Made by a program: the position numbers and the translations under genes
In this document: positions 28,790 to 38,671 of the stretch, piece by piece
Position numbering within the stretch: the first letter of the stretch is position 1
How the letters are laid out: every line of letters starts with the position of its first letter
DNA from: Vibrio sp. MEBiC08052
GTDB taxonomy: Bacteria > Pseudomonadota > Gammaproteobacteria > Enterobacterales > Vibrionaceae
Length of the DNA stretch: 64,000 bases
Assembly: GCF_001506075.1 (NCBI RefSeq)
Contig: NZ_KQ947475.1
Location: 186,001 to 250,000 of the forward strand
Reading direction: 5' to 3'
Notes under the pieces: generated by a model
What the model was told of the DNA's origin: nothing
The model's database searches: none
Seen by the model: the letters and a program-made list of their open reading frames with translations, nothing else

Positions 28790-29797
28790 TCAGAGAATCC
28801 ACATCCGTTCTTCCGGATCTTTTCTGTTCAGATAATGTGTAGATTGAATCCGACGAATCGTCCGGCATTTGCCGCGGATGAGCAGGGTTTCGGTGACGGC
28901 AATATCCCCTTGGCGAGTAACGCCATCCAGTAAGTCACCTTTAGTGATTCCCGTTGCTGAGAAAATTACATTATCACTGCGGACCATATCTTCCATCTTC
29001 AGCACCTTACCGGCTTCAACGCCCATTTTCTGACAGCGTTCTATTTCCTGCTGGCCGATCTGTCGGTTTTCATCAGTATCACCTTTCACTTCGTAACGAG
29101 GCAGAAGACGGCCGTGCATATCACCGTCTAAGGCGCGAATGACGGCTGCGGAGACTACGCCTTCCGGTGCGCCACCGATACAATACATCACATCCACTTC
29201 ACTATTGGGCATACAGGTTAAAATTGAAGCTGCCACGTCACCATCGGGCACGGCAAATACGCGTATTCCCCACTGTTGCATCTCGGCAATGATTCGCTCA
29301 TGACGAGGTTTAGCCAATGTAATCACGACCAGATTATCCAGTGATTTACCTAGTGCCTGCGCGACATGTTCGAGATTCTGTTTAAGAGGCTGATTGAGAT
29401 CGATACATCCTTTGGCTCCCGGTCCGACGACTAGTTTTTCCATGTACATATCGGGCGCTTTCAAAAAGCTACCTTTTTCCGCTGCTGCCAATACGGAGAG
29501 CGCATTCGACTGCCCCATGGCTGTCATGCGAGTTCCTTCTATCGGATCAACTGCGATATCTACTTCATCGCCTCCCAAACCGACCTTCTCGCCAATATAA
29601 AGCATCGGGGCATCATCAATTTCCCCTTCTCCAATCACAATCTCCCCCGTGATCTCTGTCTTATTCAACAGGCTCCGCATGACTTCGACAGCTGCACCAT
29701 CCGCGGCATTTTTATCACCGCGCCCAAGCCATTTATACCCTGCTAAAGCCGCACCTTCGGTCACTCGGGAAAAGGCCATTGCTAAATCACGTTTCAT
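28790..29797 (-). CDS. glpX: Class II fructose-1,6-bisphosphatase GlpX
   Basis: Gluconeogenic hydrolysis of fructose 1,6-bisphosphate, metal-dependent. 335 residues from ATG 29797 (MKRDLAMAFSRVTEG), which aligns with E. coli GlpX and has GGAG upstream; a longer frame to 29848 has no support. Conserved blocks GEGEIDDAPMLYIGE, DPIEGTRMTAMGQ and GGAPEGVVSAAVIRALDGDM carry the substrate and metal residues. It faces pfkA, the enzyme of the reverse step. Confidence 0.96.
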   Translation of the reverse strand: MKRDLAMAFSRVTEGAALAGYKWLGRGDKNAADGAAVEVMRSLLNKTEITGEIVIGEGEIDDAPMLYIGEKVGLGGDEVDIAVDPIEGTRMTAMGQSNALSVLAAAEKGSFLKAPDMYMEKLVVGPGAKGCIDLNQPLKQNLEHVAQALGKSLDNLVVITLAKPRHERIIAEMQQWGIRVFAVPDGDVAASILTCMPNSEVDVMYCIGGAPEGVVSAAVIRALDGDMHGRLLPRYEVKGDTDENRQIGQQEIERCQKMGVEAGKVLKMEDMVRSDNVIFSATGITKGDLLDGVTRQGDIAVTETLLIRGKCRTIRRIQSTHYLNRKDPEERMWIL

Positions 29798-30115
29798 GTG
29801 AACTCCATCTTGACGGAAAACTGAGAAATTTGCGTCAAATATTAGCATATCCCGACGAAAACGTTTGCTGAAATGCTTGCGGATTATTGCACTTGATCAA
29901 AGCGATCTCAGATCTTCAGCGGTATCTCAGGGCTCAAGATGGATTAAACCTGTCACGAAGAACAATAAAAGTAAGAATTGTGTCAATTCACGTCGGTTTT
30001 TTAATCGAATGGTGAAAATATTCAATATAGAGCGTGTTTCTCCAGCCATGGCTGAGTAGAATGAGCAACTAGGTACAATCATTATTGCAAGCGCAGAATC
30101 GTAAAGGATATAAGC
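29798..30115. other. Intergenic region between glpX and zapB
   Basis: About 318 bases between divergent genes, holding their promoters. AAAGGAT shortly before 30116 serves zapB. I see no other feature and no gene. Confidence 0.4.
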
Positions 30116-30358
30116 ATGTCTTTTGAAGTGTTAGAGAAATTAGAAGCCAAAATTCAAACTGCCGTTGATACAATCACACTCCTTCAAATGGAAGTTGAAG
30201 AATTAAAAGAAGAAAAACAGAAATTGATTGAAGAAGCGACTCAGCTGAAAACCAGCCGTGATGAACTGGAACAGCGCGTACAGGACATTCAGCAAGAGCA
30301 AACCGCATGGCAGGAACGCATTCGCAATTTGCTTGGTAAGATGGAAGATATGGAGTAA
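30116..30358 (+). CDS. zapB: Cell-division coiled-coil protein ZapB
   Basis: A cytoplasmic coiled-coil factor that joins the FtsZ ring through ZapA and links it to MatP at the chromosome terminus. The whole 80-residue protein is a predicted coiled coil starting [14 protein letters not shown] and rich in E, K and Q heptads, as in E. coli ZapB (81 residues). AAAGGAT precedes the start. It is close to glpX as in many gammaproteobacteria. Confidence 0.93.
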   Translation: MSFEVLEKLEAKIQTAVDTITLLQMEVEELKEEKQKLIEEATQLKTSRDELEQRVQDIQQEQTAWQERIRNLLGKMEDME

Positions 30359-30436
30359 GGCTGGACCTTCTATCTCAAAGCGATTTGGTTCAAACTTTCT
30401 ATATCACAAGTGCGGTATCAAAAATAACGCGATATT

Positions 30437-30466
30437 AAAAATGCCGACGAGAATGTCGGCATTTTT
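30437..30466. terminator. Bidirectional terminator between zapB and metF
   Basis: AAAAATGCCGAC-GAGAAT-GTCGGCATTTTT is a perfect 12-bp inverted repeat with A and T runs on both flanks, between convergent genes. Confidence 0.92.
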
Positions 30467-30489
30467 GATGGGAGAGTTTGAAATATGTT

Positions 30490-31451
<962 letters not shown>

Positions 31452-31555
31452 TATTGAATTGTTTTACATGTCAACAATATAAACATGAATATTATTCATG
31501 TTTATATGAAGGCTTTTCACATCTCTTAGTTTAGAAACAAATAGTTTAGAAACAA

Positions 31556-31579
31556 ATCAGGAGCCAAAAGGCTCCTGAT
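31556..31579 (-). terminator. Hairpin after metL
   Basis: ATCAGGAGCC and GGCTCCTGAT form a perfect 10-bp stem with a 4-base loop, 31 bases beyond the metL stop. Likely terminator of metBL, with only a modest T tract. Confidence 0.75.
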
Positions 31580-31609
31580 ATATTGAATGTGTGATCAACG
31601 ATGGGTTTA

Positions 31610-34021
31610 TTATAATAAGCTGGAAAGTAAGTTGATGTCTGACTGAATCGCGCCCGCAGTGACGTCTCGCCCGGCACCGGGACCGCGAATCACTAACGGA
31701 TTGTCTTTATACCATTTACTTTCGATCGCAAAGATATTATCGCACGGGAGCAGATTGGCTAATGGATGCTCCCGATGCAATGCTTCCACACCGACGGAGG
31801 CTTTTCCGGACTTCTCCAAACGAGCGACATAACGCAGAACTTTATCTTCCCGCTGCGCTTTTGCCAGACGTTCAGCAAGCTGAATGTCGAGCAGAGTGCT
31901 TTGATCAAGAAAGTCATCCAGAGAGAGGCGTTGTAATTCTTCCGGGACCAGTGATTCGACAGAGACCTGATCGGGCTCAATATCCAGACCGGATTCACGC
32001 GCCAGAATCACCAATTTTCTCATGACGTCGGAACCATCCAGATCATTTCTCGGATCGGGCTCGGTTAAGCCTTGTTGCCATGCCAGATCAACCAATTCAC
32101 TAAATGGAACGGTGCCATCATATTGCTGGAACAACCAAGACAGTGTTCCTGAGAAAATCCCGGAAAGCGCGACAATCTCATCTCCGCTTTCCCGCAGATC
32201 TCTCACCGTATGGTTAATCGGCAGACCGGCACCGACCGTCGCATTGTAAAACCAGTGACGACTGATCTTTGCAAAAGAGTCTTTGACTTGATAGTAGTAT
32301 TCACTACTGGAAGAACCCGCGACCTTGTTTGCGGAAATAAGGTGCATCCCTTGTTCTGCGATCTGAATATACTGTGAAGCGAGTTCGGCACTGGCTGTCA
32401 CATCCAGCACGATGACATCATCATAGCCGCGGATCTGCCCCAGTTTGAGCAGCCATTCTTGACCGTCATTGGGGATAGATTCTTCAAGAAAATGGTGTTC
32501 GACCTTTGTCGGGTCTATCCCTTGTTCATCAAACCAGTAGGTCTGACTATCGATCACCGCGACCAGTTCAAAATTCATCCCGCGGCGTTTTTCCAGCTCG
32601 GCTTTCTGTTCCGTGAATAGCTTGAGCCAACTCGAACCGATATTGCCTTTGCCACAGAGTGCGAGTGCCACACGTTTCTGCGCCTGAAAAAGGTGGGTAT
32701 GCAGTTGATTGACAAGCGTATCTACGGATGTCTGACGAAGTATCGCGACCAGACTCAATTCCGATTCAGATTCACAGAGGAACTCAATCGGAGCTTGTTT
32801 GAGTTGCTGATAAAAGCCGAAACAGTGGTTGGCATTTTTGGTCACTCCGGCGCCGACGGCTGCGACGAGTGAGTAGCCTTCTTTGAGACGAATTTCTGCT
32901 TCAATAGCGGCATCTTGCAAATAAGACAAGGCACCAGAAGCGATTTCAGCCGTGTAAGCAAGCTGTATGCGATACTGGTCATCTTGTTTATCATAAGCAA
33001 GCGGCGTGAGCTGGGCTCGCTTGAGTTGCTCGATCACCTGTTTGTACAGGCGCTGAAAATCGTGTCCGCGCGCGAAACTGAGCTCAATCAGCAAGACTTC
33101 ATCCAGAGACGTGATGATTTTGGCACCCCGTCCGGAAGCGAGTACCCGTTCGATATGAGTTGATCCGGCTTCAGGGTCATAGCTACACCGGAGATGCAGA
33201 TCAATTGCACTCTGTGCCACGGGCTGTAATGTTCGACTATGTAAAACCGGTGCGGCAAGGCGAGCCAGCTCGCTGGCTTCATCCAGACGAAGTAACGGCA
33301 GCAGGCAGGCATCAGTGACAACTCTTGGGTCAGCACTGTAGACTCCGGCGACATCACTCCAAATTGTTACCCGTTCTACTTCTGCCAGCGCACCAATGAT
33401 GGTCGCAGAGTAATCGGAACCATTTCGACCCAGCAGAACCGTTTCTCCGGCTTCATCTTGAGCGATAAAGCCAGTGATCACGATCCGCTGATGACCGTGT
33501 TGAGCCAAAATTTCCTTGAGCAATGGATAGGACTGAGCACGGTCAATTTCCGGCTGTGTTTCTCTGTGAGCGCGTAAGAATGCTCTGGCGTCTTGTGAAA
33601 TCGCCATTAATCCTTGCTGATTGAGTAACGCAGCCATTAAACGGGATGACCAAATTTCGCCATGAGCCAGCACGAAGGCCTGTTGGGCGGCGGTCAGTGG
33701 GGAAGTGAGTTCTGCAAGAGTCATGCATTCATCATTGAGCCGATTCGTCAGTGCCTGCGCGGCTTCTCCTTCGAGCAAATCTGCAATCAACTGGCGTTGA
33801 AACTGTTGAATTTGCTCCAAAACATCTTGGGCCTGTTGCGGTTCGACGGTTAAATTTTCAATAAAAGCAATGAGTTGATTGGTTGTTTTGCCCGCGGCAG
33901 AGACCACAACCAGATCGTGACTTTGCGAATACTCTTTGAGAATTTGAGCAACGCGGCGATAACATGCCGGATCAGCCAGACTACTTCCTCCGAATTTATG
34001 GAGGTGGCGTACGGTGTGCAT
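31610..34021 (-). CDS. metL: Bifunctional aspartokinase II/homoserine dehydrogenase II
   Basis: First and third steps from aspartate toward methionine and threonine. 803 residues: N-terminal aspartate kinase (HKFGGSSLAD; GRNGSDYSATIIG), a central regulatory region, and a C-terminal homoserine dehydrogenase (ALCGKGNIGSSW; VIDSQTYW; KVAGSSSSEYYYQ). Start ATG 34021 shares its A with the metB stop (TGATG) and has AAAGGAG upstream, so metB and metL are coupled as in E. coli. In E. coli MetL is not feedback-inhibited but is repressed by MetJ; the operators here fit that. Confidence 0.95.
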   Translation of the reverse strand: MHTVRHLHKFGGSSLADPACYRRVAQILKEYSQSHDLVVVSAAGKTTNQLIAFIENLTVEPQQAQDVLEQIQQFQRQLIADLLEGEAAQALTNRLNDECMTLAELTSPLTAAQQAFVLAHGEIWSSRLMAALLNQQGLMAISQDARAFLRAHRETQPEIDRAQSYPLLKEILAQHGHQRIVITGFIAQDEAGETVLLGRNGSDYSATIIGALAEVERVTIWSDVAGVYSADPRVVTDACLLPLLRLDEASELARLAAPVLHSRTLQPVAQSAIDLHLRCSYDPEAGSTHIERVLASGRGAKIITSLDEVLLIELSFARGHDFQRLYKQVIEQLKRAQLTPLAYDKQDDQYRIQLAYTAEIASGALSYLQDAAIEAEIRLKEGYSLVAAVGAGVTKNANHCFGFYQQLKQAPIEFLCESESELSLVAILRQTSVDTLVNQLHTHLFQAQKRVALALCGKGNIGSSWLKLFTEQKAELEKRRGMNFELVAVIDSQTYWFDEQGIDPTKVEHHFLEESIPNDGQEWLLKLGQIRGYDDVIVLDVTASAELASQYIQIAEQGMHLISANKVAGSSSSEYYYQVKDSFAKISRHWFYNATVGAGLPINHTVRDLRESGDEIVALSGIFSGTLSWLFQQYDGTVPFSELVDLAWQQGLTEPDPRNDLDGSDVMRKLVILARESGLDIEPDQVSVESLVPEELQRLSLDDFLDQSTLLDIQLAERLAKAQREDKVLRYVARLEKSGKASVGVEALHREHPLANLLPCDNIFAIESKWYKDNPLVIRGPGAGRDVTAGAIQSDINLLSSLL

Positions 34022-35187
34022 CAACGATTCTCCTTTACCCAATTCAGGGATTGATCCAGATCTGCAATCAAGTCATCGGCATCTTCTAAGCCGACTGATA
34101 GCCGTAATAATTGTAGAGAAATACCTGCTTTGTGGAGCGCTTCCTCACCCATCGCACGATGGGTCATCGTTGCCGGGTGACAAATTAAACTTTCGACACC
34201 ACCGAGTGACTCCGCTAATGAAAACAGATTGAGCCGACTGACAAATTGTTGTAGCTCTTCATAGCTCCCCGCAAATTCAAAGCTGAGCATCGAGCCAAAT
34301 CCACTTTGCTGCTTTTTCGCAATGTCATGACCGGGATGAGTCGATAAGCTCGGATGATAAATCGTCCCGATGAGGTCTTGAGACTGCAAGTAAGTAAGAA
34401 TTTTCAGCGCGCTCTCTTCATGGCAACGCATTCTTGGATTCAAGGTGCGAAGCCCTCTGAGTGTCATATAACTATCGAATGGTGTGCCGGATGCGCCGAT
34501 ACAGTTAGCCCACCAAGCGAGTTGTTCTGCGTGTTCTTTGGTTTTACTGATGATCACGCCGCCAATTACATCGGAGTGGCCATTGATATACTTGGTCGTA
34601 GAATGGATCACAAAGTCAGCACCAAGCAATAAAGGTTGTTGGTAGACCGGGGTCAGAAAGGTATTATCAACCGCAACTAAAGCACCGACTTGTTTAGCTT
34701 GTTGACAGATTTTTTCGATATCGACAACCCGAACGAGCGGATTGGATGGGGTTTCCAGCAAAATGAGTTTGGGTTTCTGGGCTAGAGCTTCAGCAAGCGC
34801 GGTATCGTCGCATTGATCAACGAATAGTACCCGGAAGTCGCCTTTGTTGGCGCGGGTATTGAATAAACGATACGTGCCGCCATAGCAATCATTGGGTGCG
34901 ACGATGAGATCATCGGGGCCGATAAAAGCAGAGAGCCATAGATTGAGCGCTGAGGTACCGCAGTTGGTAATCACCGCACCCTGACCACCTTCCAGTTCGT
35001 AAAGTGCTTGTTCCAGAAGTCCACGGTTCGGATTACCCGAACGGGTATAATCATATTGCGGGACTTCACCGAATGCCGGAAATCCATAATTCGTTGAGAG
35101 ATAAATCGGCGGAACGACAGCATGGTACTGCGTGTCTGACTCAATACCCGTTCGAACGGCGATGGTTGCAGGTTTGCGAGTGCGCAT
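34021..35187 (-). CDS. metB: Cystathionine gamma-synthase
   Basis: PLP enzyme joining O-succinylhomoserine and cysteine to cystathionine. 388 residues from ATG 35187 (MRTRKPATIAVRTGI), which has AGGAAGGA upstream and matches the E. coli length (386); a longer frame to 35295 is not supported and would run through the operator. The PLP lysine is in VIHSTTKYINGHSDV. First gene of metBL, divergent from metJ, with MetJ boxes between. Confidence 0.96.
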   Translation of the reverse strand: MRTRKPATIAVRTGIESDTQYHAVVPPIYLSTNYGFPAFGEVPQYDYTRSGNPNRGLLEQALYELEGGQGAVITNCGTSALNLWLSAFIGPDDLIVAPNDCYGGTYRLFNTRANKGDFRVLFVDQCDDTALAEALAQKPKLILLETPSNPLVRVVDIEKICQQAKQVGALVAVDNTFLTPVYQQPLLLGADFVIHSTTKYINGHSDVIGGVIISKTKEHAEQLAWWANCIGASGTPFDSYMTLRGLRTLNPRMRCHEESALKILTYLQSQDLIGTIYHPSLSTHPGHDIAKKQQSGFGSMLSFEFAGSYEELQQFVSRLNLFSLAESLGGVESLICHPATMTHRAMGEEALHKAGISLQLLRLSVGLEDADDLIADLDQSLNWVKENR

Positions 35188-35286
35188 ATGTGATTCCTTC
35201 CTACTTGATGACAAATGTCGTTCATGACTGAAAATCTCAATCGACACCGATTGGATATAATTGCTCACTGTACTGATTTTTTTATG

Positions 35287-35318
35287 AGACGTCAATACTT
35301 CTAGACGTCTATATGTCT
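35287..35318. promoter_or_regulatory. MetJ operator array between metB and metJ
   Basis: Four adjacent 8-base units in exact phase: AGACGTCA, ATACTTCT, AGACGTCT and ATATGTCT. They lie 100 bases before metB and 84 before metJ, and should repress both divergent units when S-adenosylmethionine is plentiful. Confidence 0.93.
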
Positions 35319-35401
35319 TTGCTTATAGCAGTAAATAAAGCTAAAATTAACACCTACTTTTTTTGATAATAATGACGGGTTCCGGGCAATGAGGGGAAGC
35401 A

Positions 35402-35719
35402 ATGGCTGATTGGAATGGTGAATACATAAGTCCTTATGCTGAACATGGTAAGAAAAGCGAGCAGGTCAAGAAAATTACGGTCTCTATCCCGTTGAAAGTG
35501 CTTAAAGTATTGACTGATGAACGGACAAGACGCCAGATCAATAATTTACGTCATGCAACAAATAGTGAGCTTTTGTGTGAGGCGTTTTTACATGCATATA
35601 CCGGTCAGCCTTTGCCGACGGATGAAGACCTGCGTAAAGATCGTCCGGATGATATTCCAACCGAAGCAAAAGCAATCATGACTGCGATGGGTATCGAATT
35701 TGAATCTTATGATGATTAA
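35402..35719 (+). CDS. metJ: Methionine repressor MetJ
   Basis: Ribbon-helix-helix repressor that uses S-adenosylmethionine as corepressor. 105 residues, nearly the same as E. coli Met[21 protein letters not shown], the DNA-contacting beta strand [15 protein letters not shown] and [19 protein letters not shown]. Divergent from metBL; both sets of boxes in this window (35287-35318 and 31420-31451) are its expected targets. Confidence 0.98.
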   Translation: MADWNGEYISPYAEHGKKSEQVKKITVSIPLKVLKVLTDERTRRQINNLRHATNSELLCEAFLHAYTGQPLPTDEDLRKDRPDDIPTEAKAIMTAMGIEFESYDD

Positions 35720-35885
35720 TCGGAAGGTGCCTGACTTCTCAGATAGATAAAGCATTCTTTTCTGTACGCTGGCTGATTTGGCCGGATTGTTTTAAGCTCA
35801 AATTAATATGAAATTAATTTCTTTTTAGAAAGAGAACGATGTAGAAGGTTTTGGTTGTTTTCTTTGAAGATAAGGAACGTCTGAT

Positions 35886-36524
35886 ATGATCTATGTTCAC
35901 TACCTTGAGCAGTCTCGGGCATTACGTGTGGTCTGGTTGTTGGAAGCTCTCGAACTCGAATATGAAATTGTTCATTACAGTAGAGATCCAAAGACTTGGG
36001 GTGCACCGGATACTTTGAAGGCGGTTCATCCGTTAGGCAAGTCTCCGACGATTGTTGATGGCGAGCAAACTATTGCCGAGTCAGGTGCCATTATTGAGTA
36101 TCTGATCGATACCTATGACCATCAACGTCGTTTCCGGCCTGAATCGGGTCAGGCATTGCTGGATTACCGCTACTGGTTACATGCCGCTGAGGGGTCTTTC
36201 ATGATGTGGTTGGTGATGCGGCTGATCTTTATCAAATCGAAAGAAAAACTCCCATTCTTGCTGCGTCCGTTGATTGGTTCTTTTCTCAACAAGATGGAGC
36301 AGATTGTGATTGAGCCCCGTGTATCTACTTTTTTGCGTTATATCGATGATACGCTTGCGCACCGTTCATGGTTTGCCGGAGAGCAGCTCAGTGGCGCTGA
36401 CTTTCAGATGAATTTAGTATTACAGCTTGCCGACGTGTCTGGCTATCCAAATATTCAACGTTATATGAAACAAATTGCTAAATTGGCGAGCTATCAGCAA
36501 GCCTTGCAAAAGATACCGGCTTGA
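35886..36524 (+). CDS. Glutathione S-transferase family protein
   Basis: A cytosolic GST-fold protein of 212 residues. The thioredoxin-like N-terminal domain (1-80) shows YLEQSRALRVVWLLEAL with a possible catalytic Ser (S10), HPLGKSPTIVDG (cis-Pro loop) and AESGAIIEYL (glutathione-binding E-S). The helical C-terminal domain ends GADFQMNLVLQLADV. The substrate cannot be told. It stands alone, convergent with maeB across a strong terminator. Confidence 0.88.
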   Translation: MIYVHYLEQSRALRVVWLLEALELEYEIVHYSRDPKTWGAPDTLKAVHPLGKSPTIVDGEQTIAESGAIIEYLIDTYDHQRRFRPESGQALLDYRYWLHAAEGSFMMWLVMRLIFIKSKEKLPFLLRPLIGSFLNKMEQIVIEPRVSTFLRYIDDTLAHRSWFAGEQLSGADFQMNLVLQLADVSGYPNIQRYMKQIAKLASYQQALQKIPA

Positions 36525-36530
36525 ATAAAG

Positions 36531-36573
36531 TGATAAAAAAGAGGATGCACACAATGCATCCTCTTTTTTATCA
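36531..36573. terminator. Very strong bidirectional terminator between the GST gene and maeB
   Basis: A perfect 19-bp inverted repeat (TGATAAAAAAGAGGATGCA and its complement) with a 5-base loop, including A and T runs that serve both convergent genes. Confidence 0.95.
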
Positions 36574-36598
36574 GTAAGACACTTGCCAGTGTGTCATA

Positions 36599-37876
36599 TT
36601 AATCTTGCATATAGCCTTCCGGCATTGCAATACGAGCAACACCTGAATCAACGGCTGCCTGCGCAACGGCTCTGGCGACCCGGGGCAACAAGCGTGGATC
36701 CATCGGTTTTGGAATAATGTACTCGGGCCCGAATGAGAGGCTATCAACACTGGCCGCTTTCAGGACCTCTGCCGGCACTTCTTCTTTTGCGAGTTTGCGA
36801 ATGGCTTCAACCGCTGCAATTTTCATTTCATCGTTAATTTCGCTCGCCCGAATATCCAAGGCACCACGGAAAATGAACGGGAAGCATAGAACATTGTTGA
36901 CCTGATTCGGGTAGTCAGAGCGACCCGTCCCCATGATCAAATCATTGCGGACTTGATAAGCTAGTTCCGGTTTAATTTCTGGATCCGGATTTGAGCAGGC
37001 AAATACGATCGGTTTTTCTGCCATCAGTGCTAATGCTTCCGGTGGCAGCAGATTCGGACCGGAAACGCCAAGGAATAGATCGGCATCTTGAATGACGTCT
37101 TCCAAGGTTCTCTTATCTGTATTATTGGCAAATAACTGTTTGTATTCGTTCAGATCAGTGCGGCGAGTGTGAATCACACCTTTACGGTCAAGCATATAGA
37201 TTTTCTCACGCATTGCACCGCATTTGATCAGCAGTTCCATACAGGCAACGGCCGCTGCGCCGGCACCTAGGCAAACGATAGTACACTCTTTCAGATCCTT
37301 TCCTTGTAGTTCAATCGCATTGAGCATGCCTGCAGCAGTGACGATGGCTGTACCGTGTTGATCATCGTGGAAGACTGGAACATCACAACGTTCGATAAGA
37401 CGTCGTTCGATTTCAAAACAATCCGGTGCTTTGATATCTTCCAGATTAATACCACCAAACGTATCGGCAATATTCGCGACAGTCTCAACGAACTCATCGA
37501 TAGTCCGGTGTTTCACTTGAATGTCGAATGAGTCCAGACCTGCGAATCGTTTGAAAAGTAATGCTTTTCCTTCCATCACGGGTTTGGATGCCATCGGCCC
37601 CAGATTGCCTAATCCAAGGATGGCTGTACCGTTAGAGATGACTGCGACAGTGTTTCCTTTCGCGGTATACTTGTAAATATTATCGACATCCTGCGCAATC
37701 TCACGCACGGGTTCTGCCACACCGGGGCTATAGGCTAAAGCCAGATCTGTCGCTGTGTCGGCAGGTTTTGTGAGTGTGACTGCGATTTTTCCTGCGGTCG
37801 GAATGGCGTGATAATCCAAAGCTTTCTGGCGAAATGCTTCTTCAGGCGTTAAATCTTGGCGATTGTCTTCAGACAT
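36599..37876 (-). CDS. Malic enzyme, MaeB type without phosphotransacetylase domain
   Basis: Oxidative decarboxylation of malate to pyruvate, supplying NAD(P)H. 425 residues: catalytic domain with SPGVAEPVREI, YTAKGNTVAVISNGTAILGLGN and HDDQHGTAIVTAAG (metal Asp), then a Rossmann domain with CLGAGAAAVACMEL. E. coli MaeB has an extra C-terminal Pta-like domain of about 330 residues; here the protein ends after the malic domains, as in the short bacterial enzymes. Cofactor choice is not certain from sequence. Confidence 0.93.
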   Translation of the reverse strand: MSEDNRQDLTPEEAFRQKALDYHAIPTAGKIAVTLTKPADTATDLALAYSPGVAEPVREIAQDVDNIYKYTAKGNTVAVISNGTAILGLGNLGPMASKPVMEGKALLFKRFAGLDSFDIQVKHRTIDEFVETVANIADTFGGINLEDIKAPDCFEIERRLIERCDVPVFHDDQHGTAIVTAAGMLNAIELQGKDLKECTIVCLGAGAAAVACMELLIKCGAMREKIYMLDRKGVIHTRRTDLNEYKQLFANNTDKRTLEDVIQDADLFLGVSGPNLLPPEALALMAEKPIVFACSNPDPEIKPELAYQVRNDLIMGTGRSDYPNQVNNVLCFPFIFRGALDIRASEINDEMKIAAVEAIRKLAKEEVPAEVLKAASVDSLSFGPEYIIPKPMDPRLLPRVARAVAQAAVDSGVARIAMPEGYMQD

Positions 37877-38020
37877 AAGGGTAGCGTCTCGTTGTAATGT
37901 TTATAGGGAAAGTTATAGGGAAAGAGACTTCATTCTAATGGATGTCCGAGTATCTGCCTAGGGCGATTATGGCATTATGTATTTAAAAATTGCATAAATA
38001 TGTAGAGGTTGGAGGAGTTT

Positions 38021-38086
38021 ATGCTGGTATATTCTGTTTTATGCAAGGATTACGTTGACGTCGCGAAGATGACGATATACCGATAG
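38021..38086 (+). CDS. Possible 21-residue small ORF
   Basis: ATG 38021 follows GGAGGAG with good spacing and opens a frame of 21 residues (MLVYSVLCKDYVDVAKMTIYR) ending TAG. It is divergent from maeB and runs toward rpmE, which is on the other strand. No downstream gene would use it as a leader. Only the ribosome-binding site supports it. Confidence 0.2.
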   Translation: MLVYSVLCKDYVDVAKMTIYR

Positions 38087-38152
38087 GCCGTGACCATCAA
38101 CGGGCTGAATGGCTGCAAAGGGCTGAGAAAAATAAAAAGCATTTTGGAAAAT

Positions 38153-38180
38153 AAAAAGGACACCGAATGGTGTCCTTTTT
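38153..38180 (-). terminator. Terminator after rpmE
   Basis: AAAAAGGACACC-GAAT-GGTGTCCTTTTT, a perfect 12-bp stem with A and T runs, about 20 bases after the rpmE stop. Confidence 0.92.
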
Positions 38181-38199
38181 GAAATTCTCAGCGAAGAGA

Positions 38200-38421
38200 T
38201 TATTTTTTACTGCTGCTAAGCGCACCGAAACGCTTGTTGAAGCGATCTACACGGCCACCGGTATCAACGATACGTTGTTTACCAGTATAGAATGGGTGAC
38301 ATTTGTCACAAACATCCAAGTGCAGAGAATCTTTGCTCAGTGTTGATCTGAATTCGAAAGCGTTGCCGCAAGAACAGGTTGCGCTTACAACTTTGTATTC
38401 TGGGTGGATACCAGTTTTCAT
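38200..38421 (-). CDS. rpmE: 50S ribosomal protein L31, zinc-binding form
   Basis: A 73-residue ribosomal protein at the subunit bridge. It carries the zinc-binding cysteines C16, C18, C37 and C40 (SCSCGN and DVCDKCHPF), so it is the C+ form used when zinc is available. The zinc-free paralog (YkgM type) is not in this window. Divergent from priA. Confidence 0.96.
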   Translation of the reverse strand: MKTGIHPEYKVVSATCSCGNAFEFRSTLSKDSLHLDVCDKCHPFYTGKQRIVDTGGRVDRFNKRFGALSSSKK

Positions 38422-38671
38422 GGGAGAACCTCAAAATCGGGCCATGTCGCTATCCGGATCGTTGCCGGACACCACATGTCAGTTAATCATATCGTCTTAC
38501 ATCGGTTGTGATACGGGCGTCCGTATCATCAAGGCGCGCTATATTAAAGAATCCATGAGCGGGGATCAACTAGTTTTGCTGTTATTTTCACCATTTCTAT
38601 TGGTGCCTCGAATTTCATGATGGCTTCGATTAGACTGGTGTCCATGATTTTGACATCTGATGTTCAGTGAT

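Larger units (their letters stand above)
37877..38199. other. Intergenic region between maeB and rpmE
   Basis: About 320 bases. It holds the maeB promoter, the rpmE terminator (38153-38180) and a possible 21-codon frame (38021-38086); both are listed separately. Nothing else is recognisable. Confidence 0.5.
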
